The translations under genes and the position numbers were made by a program. From Gammaproteobacteria bacterium (GTDB lineage: Bacteria > Pseudomonadota > Gammaproteobacteria > Poriferisulfidales > Poriferisulfidaceae), in the NCBI GenBank assembly GCA_026713705.1, contig JAPONY010000019.1, positions 1 through 36,191 of the forward strand: DNA of 36,191 nucleotides. The letters are read 5' to 3'. Positions 7,288 to 16,386 of the stretch are shown here, piece after piece (within the stretch, counting starts at the first letter, position 1; each line of letters starts with the position of its first letter). The notes under the pieces are model-generated. The model did not search any database and was not told the DNA's origin. It saw only the letters and a list, made by a program, of their open reading frames with translations.

Positions 7288-8406
7288 TTACAGCCCGAAT
7301 CCGTAACTCACACTCATCCCAAGGCGGGTCTCGTCATTAATATCTTCATCTGAATCGACCAGGTAAACCGCGAAATCAATATCATTGACCGTCGTGGCAT
7401 AACCAACCTCGACGTAGTCACCAGCCGGCTCGCCCTTGTCCTCGTCATCCTCGCTGACGCCATAGGTTCCGAATGTCACGTAGGCGCCTTTGTAGTCCAA
7501 GGTCAGCATGGCAATGTCGTAGTCATTGTCTGCGGCCCCGCAGAAATTCTCATGCTCGCCGATCGCGTAATCCAGACTGACCGAAAAATCATCCTTAGCA
7601 TAACCCACGCCAATATTGATTTCGTCGTAGTCCTTGTCGAACCCGGTCTCAACGCAGCTGGCTGCGGTGGCCTCGGTTTCAATTTTTTCAGAATCCTTCA
7701 TTTTCGAATATGCCGTTTTCTCGTCAGCATCCAATGCCTCGTATTCCGTCGGCGTGTATCGGTTGCTGACGGTTTCCGTCTCAGTCACCCTTTCGTAGTT
7801 CGCCTTGGTAAGGGCATCGGTAGAGTCATCAAGAGCCTCAAATGCTTCATCAGTAAAGACATAGGTCCCATCGTTGGCGGCATTGAGGTTATCCCCGGGA
7901 GCCTCGGGAGCATTTTCTGTGATTAGGTTCCCTTCTGTATCTTTCGGAGCCCATTTATAAACACCTCCCTCGACATCCACAATGCTGTTGCCGCTTGTCA
8001 TCCTCCGGATGCCTGTCTTGTCCCTCGTTATGCTTTTCGAGTAGGCGCTGCTATACACGGCCTCAGTAGCCGGAGTATAGACCCCGTCGTCGTCCTCCGT
8101 GTAGCGGTAGGCGGTATAGCCGACATACATCGAGAATCCGTTTTCGAATTCAAAGGCCAAGCCCCCATAGACGTCGATCTCGATCCCGTTGCCGGAGTCA
8201 AGGTCGGCGATCCAGGTGCCCAGGTAGAACGGGCCTGTCGCCAGATCAATTCCACCGTTGGCCACGCCATCGCTCTGATGGAAGCCGCGGTAGATGTAAT
8301 CGGACATGATGCCGAAGTTGGCCGAGAGATCAAGCTCGGCGTGAGCCGGCATGGCCGCCCCGGTTAGCGTTGCTGCAAAGACAGCAATTAGTTTCCAGTT
8401 TTTCAT
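7288..8406 (-). CDS. TorF-family putative porin with a large insertion
   Basis: 372 residues. SD AGGGGAAAAT precedes the ATG. Signal peptide 1-23 ends AMPAHA. Residues 24-105 (ANFGIMSDYIYRGFHQSDG, GGIDLATGPFYLGTW, DLDSGNGIEIDVYGGL, MYVGYTAYRY) and 256-372 (YDEINIGVGYAKDDFSVSLDY, DIAMLTLDYKGAYVTFGTYG, YVEVGYATTVNDIDFAVYLV, SVSYGFGL) match the TorF (Gcw_chp) porin family, which is usually about 220-260 residues. Between them, about 105-255, lies an extra acidic, Thr/Glu-rich stretch with no barrel-strand pattern, in the place of a loop. Cys 251 at its end and Cys 289 could form a disulfide. It would sit in the outer membrane; substrate unknown. Two terminators follow. Confidence 0.78.
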   Translation of the reverse strand: MKNWKLIAVFAATLTGAAMPAHAELDLSANFGIMSDYIYRGFHQSDGVANGGIDLATGPFYLGTWIADLDSGNGIEIDVYGGLAFEFENGFSMYVGYTAYRYTEDDDGVYTPATEAVYSSAYSKSITRDKTGIRRMTSGNSIVDVEGGVYKWAPKDTEGNLITENAPEAPGDNLNAANDGTYVFTDEAFEALDDSTDALTKANYERVTETETVSNRYTPTEYEALDADEKTAYSKMKDSEKIETEATAASCVETGFDKDYDEINIGVGYAKDDFSVSLDYAIGEHENFCGAADNDYDIAMLTLDYKGAYVTFGTYGVSEDDEDKGEPAGDYVEVGYATTVNDIDFAVYLVDSDEDINDETRLGMSVSYGFGL

Positions 8407-8515
8407 ATTTTCCCCTGTTTAGGTTGAAGTTGACAGTTCACGCCCTACCCAAGCCTCTGCATTCAGGGCACAAGGCCCCGAACAATCAGTGTTGGTCAGG
8501 CAAATTGGGTTTCGG

Positions 8516-8557
8516 AAAAATCCTGAAAGCCTTCCAGGAGCGCCCGGAAGGTTTCAG
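8516..8557 (-). terminator. Terminator of rplM-rpsI
   Basis: Minus strand: CTGAAACCTTCC pairs with GGAAGGCTTTCAG (one bulge) around a 10-base loop, then GATTTTTC. It starts 10 bases after the rpsI stop. Confidence 0.82.
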
Positions 8558-8566
8558 CGACTCAAA

Positions 8567-8959
8567 TCAGCGTTTGGAGTACTGAATGTCCTTGCGGGCC
8601 TTTCTTAACCCAACTTTCTTACGTTCGACAATTCTTGAATCACGGGTCAGGAACCCGCCTTGTCGCAGTTGCGCACGGTTCTCTTCGTTGTAGGAAAGCA
8701 GCGCCCGGGCAATGCCGAGCCTGATGGCCCCGGCCTGGCCGCTGATGCCGCCACCGGACACCTTGGCGTTCAAGTCGAATTTGCCCAGCATGTCGCACAC
8801 GGCCAGCGGCTGGCAGACCTGAATGCGGGCCGTCTCGCGGACGAAATAGTCCTTGAGATCGCGACTGTTGATTCGCATCTTTCCGGAGCCTTCGCTCAGC
8901 CGCACCCGGGCGGTCGAGTTTTTGCGGCGTCCGGTGCCTAGGAAAACTGACGCAGCCAT
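8567..8959 (-). CDS. rpsI: 30S ribosomal protein uS9
   Basis: 130 residues from the ATG at 8959 ([21 protein letters not shown]); the frame is open further upstream but that part lies inside rpl[20 protein letters not shown] and the conserved C-terminus [23 protein letters not shown] (the basic tail that reaches the P-site tRNA) are intact. Only two bases separate it from rplM, so the pair is one transcript, as in most bacteria. Confidence 0.98.
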   Translation of the reverse strand: MAASVFLGTGRRKNSTARVRLSEGSGKMRINSRDLKDYFVRETARIQVCQPLAVCDMLGKFDLNAKVSGGGISGQAGAIRLGIARALLSYNEENRAQLRQGGFLTRDSRIVERKKVGLRKARKDIQYSKR

Positions 8960-8961
8960 GC

Positions 8962-9405
8962 TCAGGCCCCCAGTGCAGCAGGCTGCTGGGCAGCATGCTG
9001 GTGGTCGCCCCCGGCATAGACATGCAGCCGGCGCAGCATGCATCGGCCCAGTCGGCTCTTCGGAAGCATTCCGCGGACCGCCAATTCAATGATCTTCTGG
9101 GGTGCGCGAGCCTGCAGGTCCTCAAACGACTCGCTGCGCAGATGGCCCACATATCCGGTGTGGTGGTGGTACATCTTGTCGGCCCGCTTGTTGCCGGTCA
9201 CTCGCACCGAAGAGGCGTTGAGAACAATGACGTGGTCGCCCGCATCCACATGCGGCGTCCAGTCGGGCCGGTGCTTGCCGCGCAGGCAGTGTGCCACCTG
9301 AGACGCCAAGCGCCCCAAGACCTGGTCAGCGGCATCCACCACGTACCAGTTGCCAGCGCCAGATTTGGCGCTGACCGTGCTGCGGGTCAGTGTCTTGCTC
9401 TTCAT
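8962..9405 (-). CDS. rplM: 50S ribosomal protein uL13
   Basis: 147 residues from ATG 9405 (MKSKTLTR); a GTG four codons earlier (9417) is possible, but homologues start close to the ATG and neither has a clear Shine-Dalgarno. [51 protein letters not shown] and [13 protein letters not shown] are family signatures. An early-assembling 23S rRNA-binding protein. First gene of rplM-rpsI. Confidence 0.98.
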   Translation of the reverse strand: MKSKTLTRSTVSAKSGAGNWYVVDAADQVLGRLASQVAHCLRGKHRPDWTPHVDAGDHVIVLNASSVRVTGNKRADKMYHHHTGYVGHLRSESFEDLQARAPQKIIELAVRGMLPKSRLGRCMLRRLHVYAGGDHQHAAQQPAALGA

Positions 9406-9465
9406 CGTGGGTCTCACGGAAGCGGCTAGTTTATCAGATTTGACTAATTTAGTTGAATGGCGCCG

Positions 9466-9831
9466 TCAATCAACCAACTCTTCCAAAACAGGCTCGGGCA
9501 TGACACGGTCCGCCCGTTGCTCCAGCCCTTCCGCACTGATCCGAACGTAGTCCGGGCCATCGCCAAACACCACGAATCGCGCCGGACCCTCATCCTCCGT
9601 CACCTCCCAGCGGCCATACACTTTCTGGTCCTCGTCTTCCAGGATGAACTGGCTGGCGTAGACCTCCGTCGCATAGACCCGAACCGGGCCCAGCAAGCCC
9701 ATTTCCCAAGTGCCTTGGTACAGGATCAGTGATCCGATCAAGACCAAGCCAATGCGCAGGCGGCCGGTAAGTTTCTCCAATTCCGCGATGCGGACTTCCG
9801 GGGCCTTCCCGGGTTCATCCATATTTTTCAT
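9466..9831 (-). CDS. Small one-TM protein downstream of purC
   Basis: 121 residues; family not recognised. The N-terminus (about 1-28) is charged and helical (VRIAELEKLTGRLR), followed by one membrane segment (about 28-48, IGLVLIGSLILYQGTWEMGLL). The soluble C-terminal part has beta-rich YASQFILEDEDQKVYGRWEV and ARFVVFGDGPDYVRIS, which looks like a repeat-type 'datum' domain, and an acidic end. SD AGGAG eight bases before the ATG. The start is 12 bases after the purC stop on the same strand, so it is co-transcribed with purC. Topology predicts a short cytoplasmic N-terminus or coiled segment and a periplasmic C-domain, but orientation is not certain. Confidence 0.68.
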   Translation of the reverse strand: MKNMDEPGKAPEVRIAELEKLTGRLRIGLVLIGSLILYQGTWEMGLLGPVRVYATEVYASQFILEDEDQKVYGRWEVTEDEGPARFVVFGDGPDYVRISAEGLEQRADRVMPEPVLEELVD

Positions 9832-9843
9832 AAGCCCTCTCCT

Positions 9844-10770
9844 TCAGTCGAAGATTGATTCGCCGCACAGGCGGCGGCCAATCTGTCGGTAACGTTCCGT
9901 GGTGCGCTCCACGATGTCGGCCGGAATTTCCGGCCCAGGCGGTCGCTTGTCCCAATCCAGGGTCTCCAGCCAGTCGCGCACGAACTGCTTGTCGAAACTG
10001 TACGGATTTTCACCCGCATGCCAATCGTCCGCATTCCAAAAGCGGGAAGAATCCGGCGTCAGCACCTCGTCGATCAGGACCAGCGTTCCCTCTTCGTCCA
10101 ACCCAAACTCGAACTTGGTGTCGGCGATGATCACGCCGCACTCTTGAGCATGGGCGCTGGCCTCGGCATACAACTGCAAGCTCACGTCCCGCACTTCTTC
10201 CGCGCGCTCCTGCCCGATCAGGTCCGCCACCCTCTCGAAACTGATGTTCTCGTCATGCTCTCCCGGTTTGGCCTTGGTCGCGGGGGTGAACAGCGGCTCC
10301 GGAAGGCGCCCGGCCAAGGCCAGGCCAGGCGGCAGATCGATCCCGCACACTTGTCCCTCGCGTTGATAGTCCTTCCAGCCCGACCCGATCAGGTAACCCC
10401 GGACCACCGCCTCTACCGGCAGCGGCTCAAGCCACCGCACCCGCAGGCTGCGGTCGGCCAGCATCGCGCGTTCCTCAGGCTCCAGCGGCAAATCCTCCAG
10501 CATCAGCGGGCAACGGTGATTCGCCACGATGGGCCGCAAACGGTCAAACCAGAACTCGGAAACAGCGGTCAGGATCTTCCCTTTCTCCGGGATCGGCGTC
10601 GGCAGCACCACATCGAAAGCCGACAGCCGGTCGGTCGCCACCATCAGCATGTGCTGGGCGTCGATTTCATACAAATCCCTCACCTTCCCTTCGGCAAGGC
10701 GCGGCAAATGGGCAAGATCGGTCCGAAATACGGGAGGCACGGTTGTCGGAACCCTGATGGAAACGCCCAT
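9844..10770 (-). CDS. purC: SAICAR synthetase
   Basis: 308 residues from ATG 10770; the same frame stays open far upstream, but that part lies opposite purE and has no PurC-like sequence. It joins CAIR and aspartate with ATP to make SAICAR in purine synthesis. Visible motifs: [12 protein letters not shown] (phosphate-binding start), [39 protein letters not shown] and [29 protein letters not shown]. The length is that of the long PurC/ADE1-like form rather than the 237-residue E. coli type. It is divergent from purE with 57 bases between start codons, so one short region drives both halves of the purine cluster. Confidence 0.97.
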   Translation of the reverse strand: MGVSIRVPTTVPPVFRTDLAHLPRLAEGKVRDLYEIDAQHMLMVATDRLSAFDVVLPTPIPEKGKILTAVSEFWFDRLRPIVANHRCPLMLEDLPLEPEERAMLADRSLRVRWLEPLPVEAVVRGYLIGSGWKDYQREGQVCGIDLPPGLALAGRLPEPLFTPATKAKPGEHDENISFERVADLIGQERAEEVRDVSLQLYAEASAHAQECGVIIADTKFEFGLDEEGTLVLIDEVLTPDSSRFWNADDWHAGENPYSFDKQFVRDWLETLDWDKRPPGPEIPADIVERTTERYRQIGRRLCGESIFD

Positions 10771-10788
10771 TATGAACCACTTGGGGAG

Positions 10789-10794
10789 TATAAT
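10789..10794 (+). promoter_or_regulatory. -10 box for purE-purK
   Basis: Perfect TATAAT in the 57-base gap between the divergent purC and purE start codons, 33 bases before purE. The -35 region falls at the purC start codon, so purE transcription would compete with early purC. No PurR-like palindrome is seen. Confidence 0.5.
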
Positions 10795-10827
10795 CCGTTG
10801 TTTCCACAAGCCGTTACCGAGTCGCCC

Positions 10828-11325
10828 ATGACCAACCCGGATCCGGCACCATCCGTCGCCATCGTGATGGGGAGCCGCAGCGATTGGGACACCATGAAGG
10901 CTGCAGCCGAGCAATTGGATGCGCTGGAGGTGCCTTATCTCGCGCAGGTGGTTTCCGCGCACCGCACTCCCGACCTGATGGCGGAATTCGCCCGCAGCGC
11001 CCGCGACCGCGGAATCCGTTGCCTGATCGCCGGCGCCGGCGGAGCCGCGCACCTGCCCGGCATGCTGGCGGCCATGACCCCGTTGCCGGTGCTCGGGGTT
11101 CCCATCAACGCCACCGCGCTGCAAGGCTGGGACTCCCTGCTGTCGATCGTGCAGATGCCGAAAGGCATCCCCGTCGCCACTTTCGCCGTCGGTGCGCCCG
11201 GAGCCGCGAATGCCGCGCTGTTTGCAGCGGCGATACTGGCCGGTGAAGACCCGGATCTGGCGGAACGCCTGGATGCCTTTCGGGATGCCCAGACCCGCTC
11301 CGTCCTTGAGCAGAAACTCGATTGA
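10828..11325 (+). CDS. purE: N5-CAIR mutase
   Basis: 165 residues from ATG 10828. [14 protein letters not shown] is the PurE nucleotide-binding loop; [54 protein letters not shown] and [15 protein letters not shown] are class I PurE motifs. It converts N5-CAIR to CAIR, the step after PurK. The gene overlaps purK by 20 bases if purK starts at TTG 11306. Partner of purC across the divergent promoter. Confidence 0.97.
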   Translation: MTNPDPAPSVAIVMGSRSDWDTMKAAAEQLDALEVPYLAQVVSAHRTPDLMAEFARSARDRGIRCLIAGAGGAAHLPGMLAAMTPLPVLGVPINATALQGWDSLLSIVQMPKGIPVATFAVGAPGAANAALFAAAILAGEDPDLAERLDAFRDAQTRSVLEQKLD

Positions 11326-12454
11326 ACCCCTTGCGCCAGGCGCCAACCTCGGCATGCTGGGCGGCGGCCAGCTGGGCCGCATGTTCACCGAGGCCGCGCA
11401 ACGCCTAGGCTACCGCGTCGTCGTGCTGGAGCCGAGCGAGCCTTGCCCGGCCGGACTCCTCGCCGATGAGCACCTGGTTGCCGACTACGACCACACGGAG
11501 GCACTGAACCGGCTCGGCGAGATGTGCGAGGCCGCCAGTTACGAATTCGAGGCGGTCCCAGCCCAAGCAGTAGAGTACCTGCGCGACCGGATTACGGTCC
11601 GACCCGATGCCCAGCCTCTGTCCGTCGCGCAAAGCCGGCTGGCGGAAAAGCATTTTGCGGCAGAACATACGCCCGCCACTCCCCCGGTTCCCTACCAACC
11701 CATCGAAGAAGCGGCACAAATCCCCGCCGCATTGGAACAAGTCGGCTCTCCGTGCATCCTGAAAACCGACCGCCTGGGCTATGACGGCAAAGGCCAGGCG
11801 GTCGTCGAAAGCCCTGCAGATGCGGAAGCGGCGTTTTCCCGGTTCGGCAACGTATCGTGCGTACTGGAGCGACGGCTCGACCTGCAGCAGGAAGTCTCCG
11901 TAATCGTGGCCCGGGACTGCGAGCACAGCGTCGCCTATCCGGTCGCGGAAAACGAGCACCGCAACGGGATCCTGCACTGCTCCCGCGCTCCGGCAAATAT
12001 CTCTGGAGTTGTCCAGGAACAGGTCCAGGACAGCGCGCGCAAGATTGCCGACGCACTGGACTATCACGGGGTTCTGGCGGTCGAATACTTCATCACGTCC
12101 GCCGGCGTCTTCTTCAATGAAATGGCGCCCCGCCCCCACAACAGCGGCCACTACACGCTGGATGCCTGCGTCGCTTCCCAGTTCGAGCAACAGGCGCGGA
12201 TCTTGTGCGGGCTTCCACTCGGCGCACCCACGCAGCACACGCCCGCCGTGATGATCAACCTGCTCGGAGACCTCTGGAACAGTCGCGAGCCCGACTGGGC
12301 GCTGCTCCAGGGCGACCCGTCCGTCCGGTTGCATCTGTACGGCAAGAAAGAGGCACGCCCCGGGCGCAAGATGGGACACCTCTGCGTTCTGGATCCCGAT
12401 CCGGATGTCGCCTATGCACGCGCCTGCTCGCTGTACGAAGAGTTAAGCGCATGA
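11306..12454 (+). CDS. purK: N5-CAIR synthetase (PurK)
   Basis: 382 residues if started at TTG 11306, inside the end of purE. No ATG lies before the nucleotide-binding [11 protein letters not shown], so a non-ATG start is needed (TTG 11306, or even ATT 11321). ATP-grasp enzyme: it makes N5-CAIR from AIR, bicarbonate and ATP. Seen: [16 protein letters not shown] (ATP loop), [42 protein letters not shown] (metal and substrate residues), and LLGDLW. Translational coupling to purE is likely. Its stop overlaps the next gene as ATGA. Confidence 0.94.
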   Translation: MSRNSIEPLAPGANLGMLGGGQLGRMFTEAAQRLGYRVVVLEPSEPCPAGLLADEHLVADYDHTEALNRLGEMCEAASYEFEAVPAQAVEYLRDRITVRPDAQPLSVAQSRLAEKHFAAEHTPATPPVPYQPIEEAAQIPAALEQVGSPCILKTDRLGYDGKGQAVVESPADAEAAFSRFGNVSCVLERRLDLQQEVSVIVARDCEHSVAYPVAENEHRNGILHCSRAPANISGVVQEQVQDSARKIADALDYHGVLAVEYFITSAGVFFNEMAPRPHNSGHYTLDACVASQFEQQARILCGLPLGAPTQHTPAVMINLLGDLWNSREPDWALLQGDPSVRLHLYGKKEARPGRKMGHLCVLDPDPDVAYARACSLYEELSA

Positions 12455-13446
12455 CCGATTCCTACCGCGCGTTGCGCCTCCGGGCCGACGGGGAGCCCCG
12501 CTGCGAAGTCGTGCAGGTCTCGGTCGAGGATTTGAGCCCCGGCGACGTGGTGGTCGCGCCGGAGTTCTCCGCGATCAACTACAAGGATGCGATGGCCGCG
12601 ACCGGCGCGGCACCGATCCTGCGCGTGCCGACCCTGATCGGCGGAATCGATGCGGCCGGCTCCGTGGTGCACAGCGAAAACGAGAGATTCACGGTCGGAC
12701 AGCCAGTCCTGATCACCGGCTGCGGGCTGTCCGAGACCCGCGACGGCGGATTCTCCGAGCGACTGCGCGTGCCCGGAGATTTCCTCATCGACATCCCGCC
12801 TCCCTTCACTGCGCGCTCGGCAGGCATCCTGGGCACCGCCGGATTTACCGCAATGCTGGCCATCGAACGCCTGCAGGAGAACCACGTGATGCCGGATACC
12901 GGCCCGGTCCTCGTGACCGGCGCGAGCGGCGGTGTCGGCAGCTTGGCCATCCTGCTGCTCGGCCGGCTGGGCTATTCGACGATCGCCATGACCGGGAAGT
13001 CCGAAGCACACGAGGCCCTGCGCGCACTCGGTGCAAACGAGATCCGGGAGCCTTTCGACCTGTCCGGAGACCCGGAGGGCCTGGCAAAGGCCGAAGTTGC
13101 CGGGGCCATCGATAACCTGGGCGGCAATGCGCTGCCTTTGCTGGTGCGCATGACCCAGCCTTGGGGCAGCGTGGTCAGTATCGGACGCGCCACCGGCAAC
13201 GCGTTCCAGGGCTCCGTCATACCGTTCATCATCCGCGGAGTCAGTATTCTGGGCGTGACGTCGGCCAACTGCCCGATGGACCGGCGCCGCCGGGCCTGGG
13301 GTCAGTTATTCGAGATCCTTCAGCCGGAAGACTTGGAGCCGTTGGTAGAAGATACGATTGACCTGGAGGATTTGCCCAAGCGGTTCCCGTTTTACATCGA
13401 AGGCCGCGCCCGCGGCCGCACCTTGGTTCGCCTCAATCAGAATTAG
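12451..13446 (+). CDS. acuI: Acrylyl-CoA reductase-like MDR oxidoreductase (AcuI/YhdH)
   Basis: 331 residues from ATG 12451, overlapping the purK stop by four bases. A zinc-free medium-chain dehydrogenase of the YhdH/AcuI group: INYKDAMA near the N-terminus, PTLIGGIDAAGSV, VLITGCGLSETRDGGFSER, GTAGFTAMLAIERL, and the NADPH loop VTGASGGVGSLAILLL, then TGKSEAHEALRALGA and SILGVTSANCP. AcuI reduces acryloyl-CoA to propionyl-CoA with NADPH, which removes a toxic intermediate of, for example, DMSP breakdown. No DMSP gene is near, so the substrate is inferred only from the family. The coupling to purK probably reflects shared transcription, not a shared pathway. Confidence 0.88.
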   Translation: MTDSYRALRLRADGEPRCEVVQVSVEDLSPGDVVVAPEFSAINYKDAMAATGAAPILRVPTLIGGIDAAGSVVHSENERFTVGQPVLITGCGLSETRDGGFSERLRVPGDFLIDIPPPFTARSAGILGTAGFTAMLAIERLQENHVMPDTGPVLVTGASGGVGSLAILLLGRLGYSTIAMTGKSEAHEALRALGANEIREPFDLSGDPEGLAKAEVAGAIDNLGGNALPLLVRMTQPWGSVVSIGRATGNAFQGSVIPFIIRGVSILGVTSANCPMDRRRRAWGQLFEILQPEDLEPLVEDTIDLEDLPKRFPFYIEGRARGRTLVRLNQN

Positions 13447-13520
13447 TATGGATTACTTGAAGATATCAAAATAAGGCCAATAGCCAGGCAAGATTCCTAC
13501 GTGTGATAGAATAATCATCG

Positions 13521-13546
13521 ATTTCATTGAAATCATTGAAATCAAT
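13521..13546. promoter_or_regulatory. Candidate operator of the FitAB-type module
   Basis: ATTTCATTGAAAT (13521-13533) is a perfect odd palindrome, and CATTGAAAT is present twice in tandem (13525-13533, 13534-13542). It lies 36-60 bases before the antitoxin start in an AT-rich stretch, where ribbon-helix-helix antitoxins usually bind their own promoter. Confidence 0.5.
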
Positions 13547-13581
13547 ATATTGGCCTGATAAGAACAGGAGGAGGATGCCAC

Positions 13582-13827
13582 ATGGCGAGCATCACTATCC
13601 GAAACCTTGAAGATGAGATCAAACAGAATCTGCGTGTTCGCGCGGCCAAAAATGGTCATTCCATGGAAGAGGAAGTGCGCGAAATCCTACGCTACACGTT
13701 TGATGTGAATTCCTTACCGGAAAAAAATCTGGGTACGGCAATCCACCAGTTGTTCGAGGCAGCCGGTGGAATTGAACTTGACCTTCCCCCGCGTCAACCC
13801 ATGCGTGAATTGCCAGATTTCGATTAG
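13582..13827 (+). CDS. FitA-type ribbon-helix-helix antitoxin
   Basis: 81 residues. The N-terminus MASITIRNLEDEIKQNLRVRAAKNGHSMEEEVREILR is an Arc/MetJ-type ribbon-helix-helix DNA-binding domain in the form typical of FitA/StbC-like antitoxins. The C-terminal third, with its LDLPPRQPMRELPDFD end, would wrap the toxin. AGGAGGAGG lies just before the start. It ends 12 bases before a PIN-domain toxin. Such antitoxins bind the toxin and repress their own operon. Confidence 0.9.
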   Translation: MASITIRNLEDEIKQNLRVRAAKNGHSMEEEVREILRYTFDVNSLPEKNLGTAIHQLFEAAGGIELDLPPRQPMRELPDFD

Positions 13828-13839
13828 GCAAACGCTCCA

Positions 13840-14262
13840 ATGATCATTCTTGATACCAATGTCATATCGGAATTGATGCGGGACAATCCCCATCCGGTCA
13901 TGCTAGCTTGGCTGAATGGACAACTCACTCGCACCTTGTTTTCTACGACTGTAAACGAGGCGGAAATCCTCTCTGGAATTGCAGTGTTACCCGAAGGGAA
14001 ACGACGAAACCGGCTTGCAGTCGCAGCTTCGCATACTTTCGAGAAATTGTTCGCTGACCGCATTCTTCCGTTTGACAGCAGCGCTGCCGCCGCCTATGCG
14101 GAAATTGCCTCGGAACGACGTGCTTCTGGTCATCCAATTAGTCACTTTGACGCCCAGATCTCTGCAATTGCCCGCTCAAGAAATGCGATCATTGCTACTC
14201 ACAATGCCAAAGACTTCAGAAATATTGGAATTGACGTGATCGACCCTTGGCAAAATTCCTGA
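13840..14262 (+). CDS. PIN-domain toxin (FitB/VapC type)
   Basis: 140 residues. ILDTNVISELM places Asp5 at the active site; VNEAEILSGIAVLP supplies Glu42, SHFDAQISAIARS supplies Asp104, and IIATHNAKDFRNIGIDVIDPW supplies the Asp near 125. All four acidic positions of the PIN RNase are present, so the enzyme should be active. The order RHH antitoxin then PIN toxin, the AT-richer DNA and the position between acuI and uvrB fit a transferred toxin-antitoxin pair. It converges with uvrB, leaving only 27 bases between stop codons. RNA target unknown. Confidence 0.92.
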   Translation: MIILDTNVISELMRDNPHPVMLAWLNGQLTRTLFSTTVNEAEILSGIAVLPEGKRRNRLAVAASHTFEKLFADRILPFDSSAAAAYAEIASERRASGHPISHFDAQISAIARSRNAIIATHNAKDFRNIGIDVIDPWQNS

Positions 14263-14289
14263 ATACGCACGTAACTTGCTGCAACCCCA

Positions 14290-16311
14290 TCAGCTCGCCG
14301 CCTTGAGCGTCGCGCCGAACGTCTGCTCGTGAATGGCGCGGGCTTCATCCCGCAACCGCGCCGCCTCCTCGAATTCCAGTTCCCGCGCATGGTGATACAT
14401 CTGCTGCTCCAGCTCCCGGATCTTCCGGAGCGCCTCTTCCGGGCTCAACGGCTCGGCCGGTTCAGCCTGAGCGTACCGGACCCGTTTGGCGTGTTTCCCG
14501 GGGGCACGTCCGGCCGCGCCTTCCATGATGTCGGCAACCCGCTTCTCGATGCCCCGGGGGGTGATCCCGTGCTCGCGGTTGAATTCCTGCTGCTTGGCGC
14601 GTCGGCGATCGGTCTCGTCGATGGCCCGGCGCATTGAATTGGTGATCTCGTCGGCGTACAGGAGCGCGCTCCCCTTTAGATGCCGTGCCGCCCGGCCAAT
14701 GGTCTGGATCAGCGAGCGCTCCGAACGCAGGAACCCTTCCTTGTCTGCATCCAGGATCGCCACCAGCGCAACTTCCGGAATGTCCAGCCCTTCGCGCAAA
14801 AGGTTGATCCCGACCAGCACGTCGAACTCGCCGAGCCGCAGGTCGCGGATGATCTCGACCCGTTCCACGGTGTCGATGTCGGAGTGCAGGTATCGAACCC
14901 GGACGTCGTGCTCGCGCAGGTATTCGGTCAAATCCTCGGCCATGCGCTTGGTCAGCGTGGTCACCAGCACCCGGTCGCCGTCCCCGGCGGTCTTTCGGAT
15001 CTCGGACAGCAAGTCATCAACCTGGGTGGAGACCGGGCGAACCTCGACGCCCGGGTCCACCAGCCCGGTCGGGCGCACGACCTGTTCGACGACCTGTCCC
15101 GCAAGCTTGAGTTCGTAAGGTCCGGGCGTGGCCGAGACATGGATGGTCTGCGGCGCCAGCGCCTCGAACTCCTCGAACTTGAGGGGCCGGTTGTCCAGCG
15201 CGGACGGCAGCCGGAACCCGTAATCGACCAGATTCTTCTTGCGCGAATAATCGCCCCGGTACATGCCGCCGAACTGCGGGATCGTGACGTGGCTCTCATC
15301 GACGAACAGCAGGGCATTGTCCGGCAGGTAGTCCAGCAGGCAAGGCGGCGGCTCCCCGGGCCCGCGCCCGGACAGGTAGCGCGAGTAATTCTCGATGCCG
15401 GCGCAATAGCCAAGCTCCTCGATCATTTCCAGGTCGTAGCGGGTGCGCTGCTCCAGGCGCTGCGCCTCCACCAACTGGTCCTGCGACACCAGGAAGGCCA
15501 GATGGGTCTCGAGTTCTTCCCGGATCTGCTCTACCGCGCGCTCCAGCACCACTTTCGGAGTCACGTAATGGCTCTTCGGATAGATGGTCAGCCGGGGCAC
15601 GTCGCGATGCACCTCTCCGGTCAGCGGGTCGAAGAAGCGCAGGCGCTCGACCTCGTCGTCGAGCAGCTCGATGCGCACCGCTTCGCGCTCCGAATCCGCC
15701 GGATGCACGTCGATCACGTCGCCGCGCACCCGGAACGTGCCTCGGCGAAGGTCGATTTCGTTGCGCTTGTACTGCAATTCCGCGAGCCGTCGCAGGATCC
15801 CGCGCTGCCCGGTGCGGTCGCCGCGGTTCAGGTGCAGCACCATCCGGTGGTAGGACTTGGGGTCCCCCAGCCCGTAGATGGAGGAAACCGTGCCGACGAT
15901 GATCGTGTCGGGCCGTTCGAACAGGGCCTTGGTCGCGGACAGGCGCATCTGCTCGATGTGGTCGTTGATCGACGCGTCCTTCTCGATGTAGGTATCCGAG
16001 GACGGCACGTACGCTTCCGGCTGGTAGTAGTCGTAGTACGACACGAAGTATTCCACCGCGTTGTGCGGGAAGAACTCCTTCATCTCCCCGTACAGCTGCG
16101 CGGCCAGGGTCTTGTTGTGCACCACCACGATGGTCGGCCGCTGCAACTGGTGGATGACGCAGGCCATGGTGTAGGTCTTGCCGGAACCGGTCACGCCGAG
16201 CAGGCTCTGGTGGCTGAGGCCGTCCTCCAGCCCCGCGACCAGCGATTCGATGGCTTCCGGCTGGTCGCCGGCCGGCCCGAAGGAGGCTTGCAAGTCAAAC
16301 GCGAATGACAT
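14290..16311 (-). CDS. uvrB: Excinuclease ABC subunit B
   Basis: 673 residues from ATG 16311 ([21 protein letters not shown]); the frame runs on upstream over aspB but that is not UvrB sequence. DNA-damage verification helicase of nucleotide excision repair, loaded by UvrA and recruiting UvrC. Seen: Walker [19 protein letters not shown], the damage hairpin [12 protein letters not shown], the [17 protein letters not shown] box, [48 protein letters not shown], and the C-terminal UVR motif [32 protein letters not shown]. 75 bases separate it from the divergent aspB; no clear LexA box (CTGT-N8-ACAG) is seen there. Confidence 0.98.
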   Translation of the reverse strand: MSFAFDLQASFGPAGDQPEAIESLVAGLEDGLSHQSLLGVTGSGKTYTMACVIHQLQRPTIVVVHNKTLAAQLYGEMKEFFPHNAVEYFVSYYDYYQPEAYVPSSDTYIEKDASINDHIEQMRLSATKALFERPDTIIVGTVSSIYGLGDPKSYHRMVLHLNRGDRTGQRGILRRLAELQYKRNEIDLRRGTFRVRGDVIDVHPADSEREAVRIELLDDEVERLRFFDPLTGEVHRDVPRLTIYPKSHYVTPKVVLERAVEQIREELETHLAFLVSQDQLVEAQRLEQRTRYDLEMIEELGYCAGIENYSRYLSGRGPGEPPPCLLDYLPDNALLFVDESHVTIPQFGGMYRGDYSRKKNLVDYGFRLPSALDNRPLKFEEFEALAPQTIHVSATPGPYELKLAGQVVEQVVRPTGLVDPGVEVRPVSTQVDDLLSEIRKTAGDGDRVLVTTLTKRMAEDLTEYLREHDVRVRYLHSDIDTVERVEIIRDLRLGEFDVLVGINLLREGLDIPEVALVAILDADKEGFLRSERSLIQTIGRAARHLKGSALLYADEITNSMRRAIDETDRRRAKQQEFNREHGITPRGIEKRVADIMEGAAGRAPGKHAKRVRYAQAEPAEPLSPEEALRKIRELEQQMYHHARELEFEEAARLRDEARAIHEQTFGATLKAAS

Positions 16312-16386
16312 TCGGGTCACTTCGAGGTTAAAGTTCCCAGTATAACGAGTGAAGTTACGGTAAACTACACCCCACCGGACTTTCCC

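Noticed and set aside
10771-10827. Purine riboswitch or PurR operator in the purC-purE gap
   Set aside because: 57 bases are too short for a purine riboswitch, and no ACGCAAACGTTTGCGT-like palindrome is seen.
10771-11388. Open minus-strand extension of purC across purE
   Set aside because: PurC homology starts at ATG 10770; the extension is the reverse strand of purE, which has full PurE motifs.
14680-16308. 542-codon plus-strand open frame opposite uvrB
   Set aside because: Amino-acid make-up is the typical antisense artefact of a GC-rich gene; uvrB motifs are complete on the minus strand.
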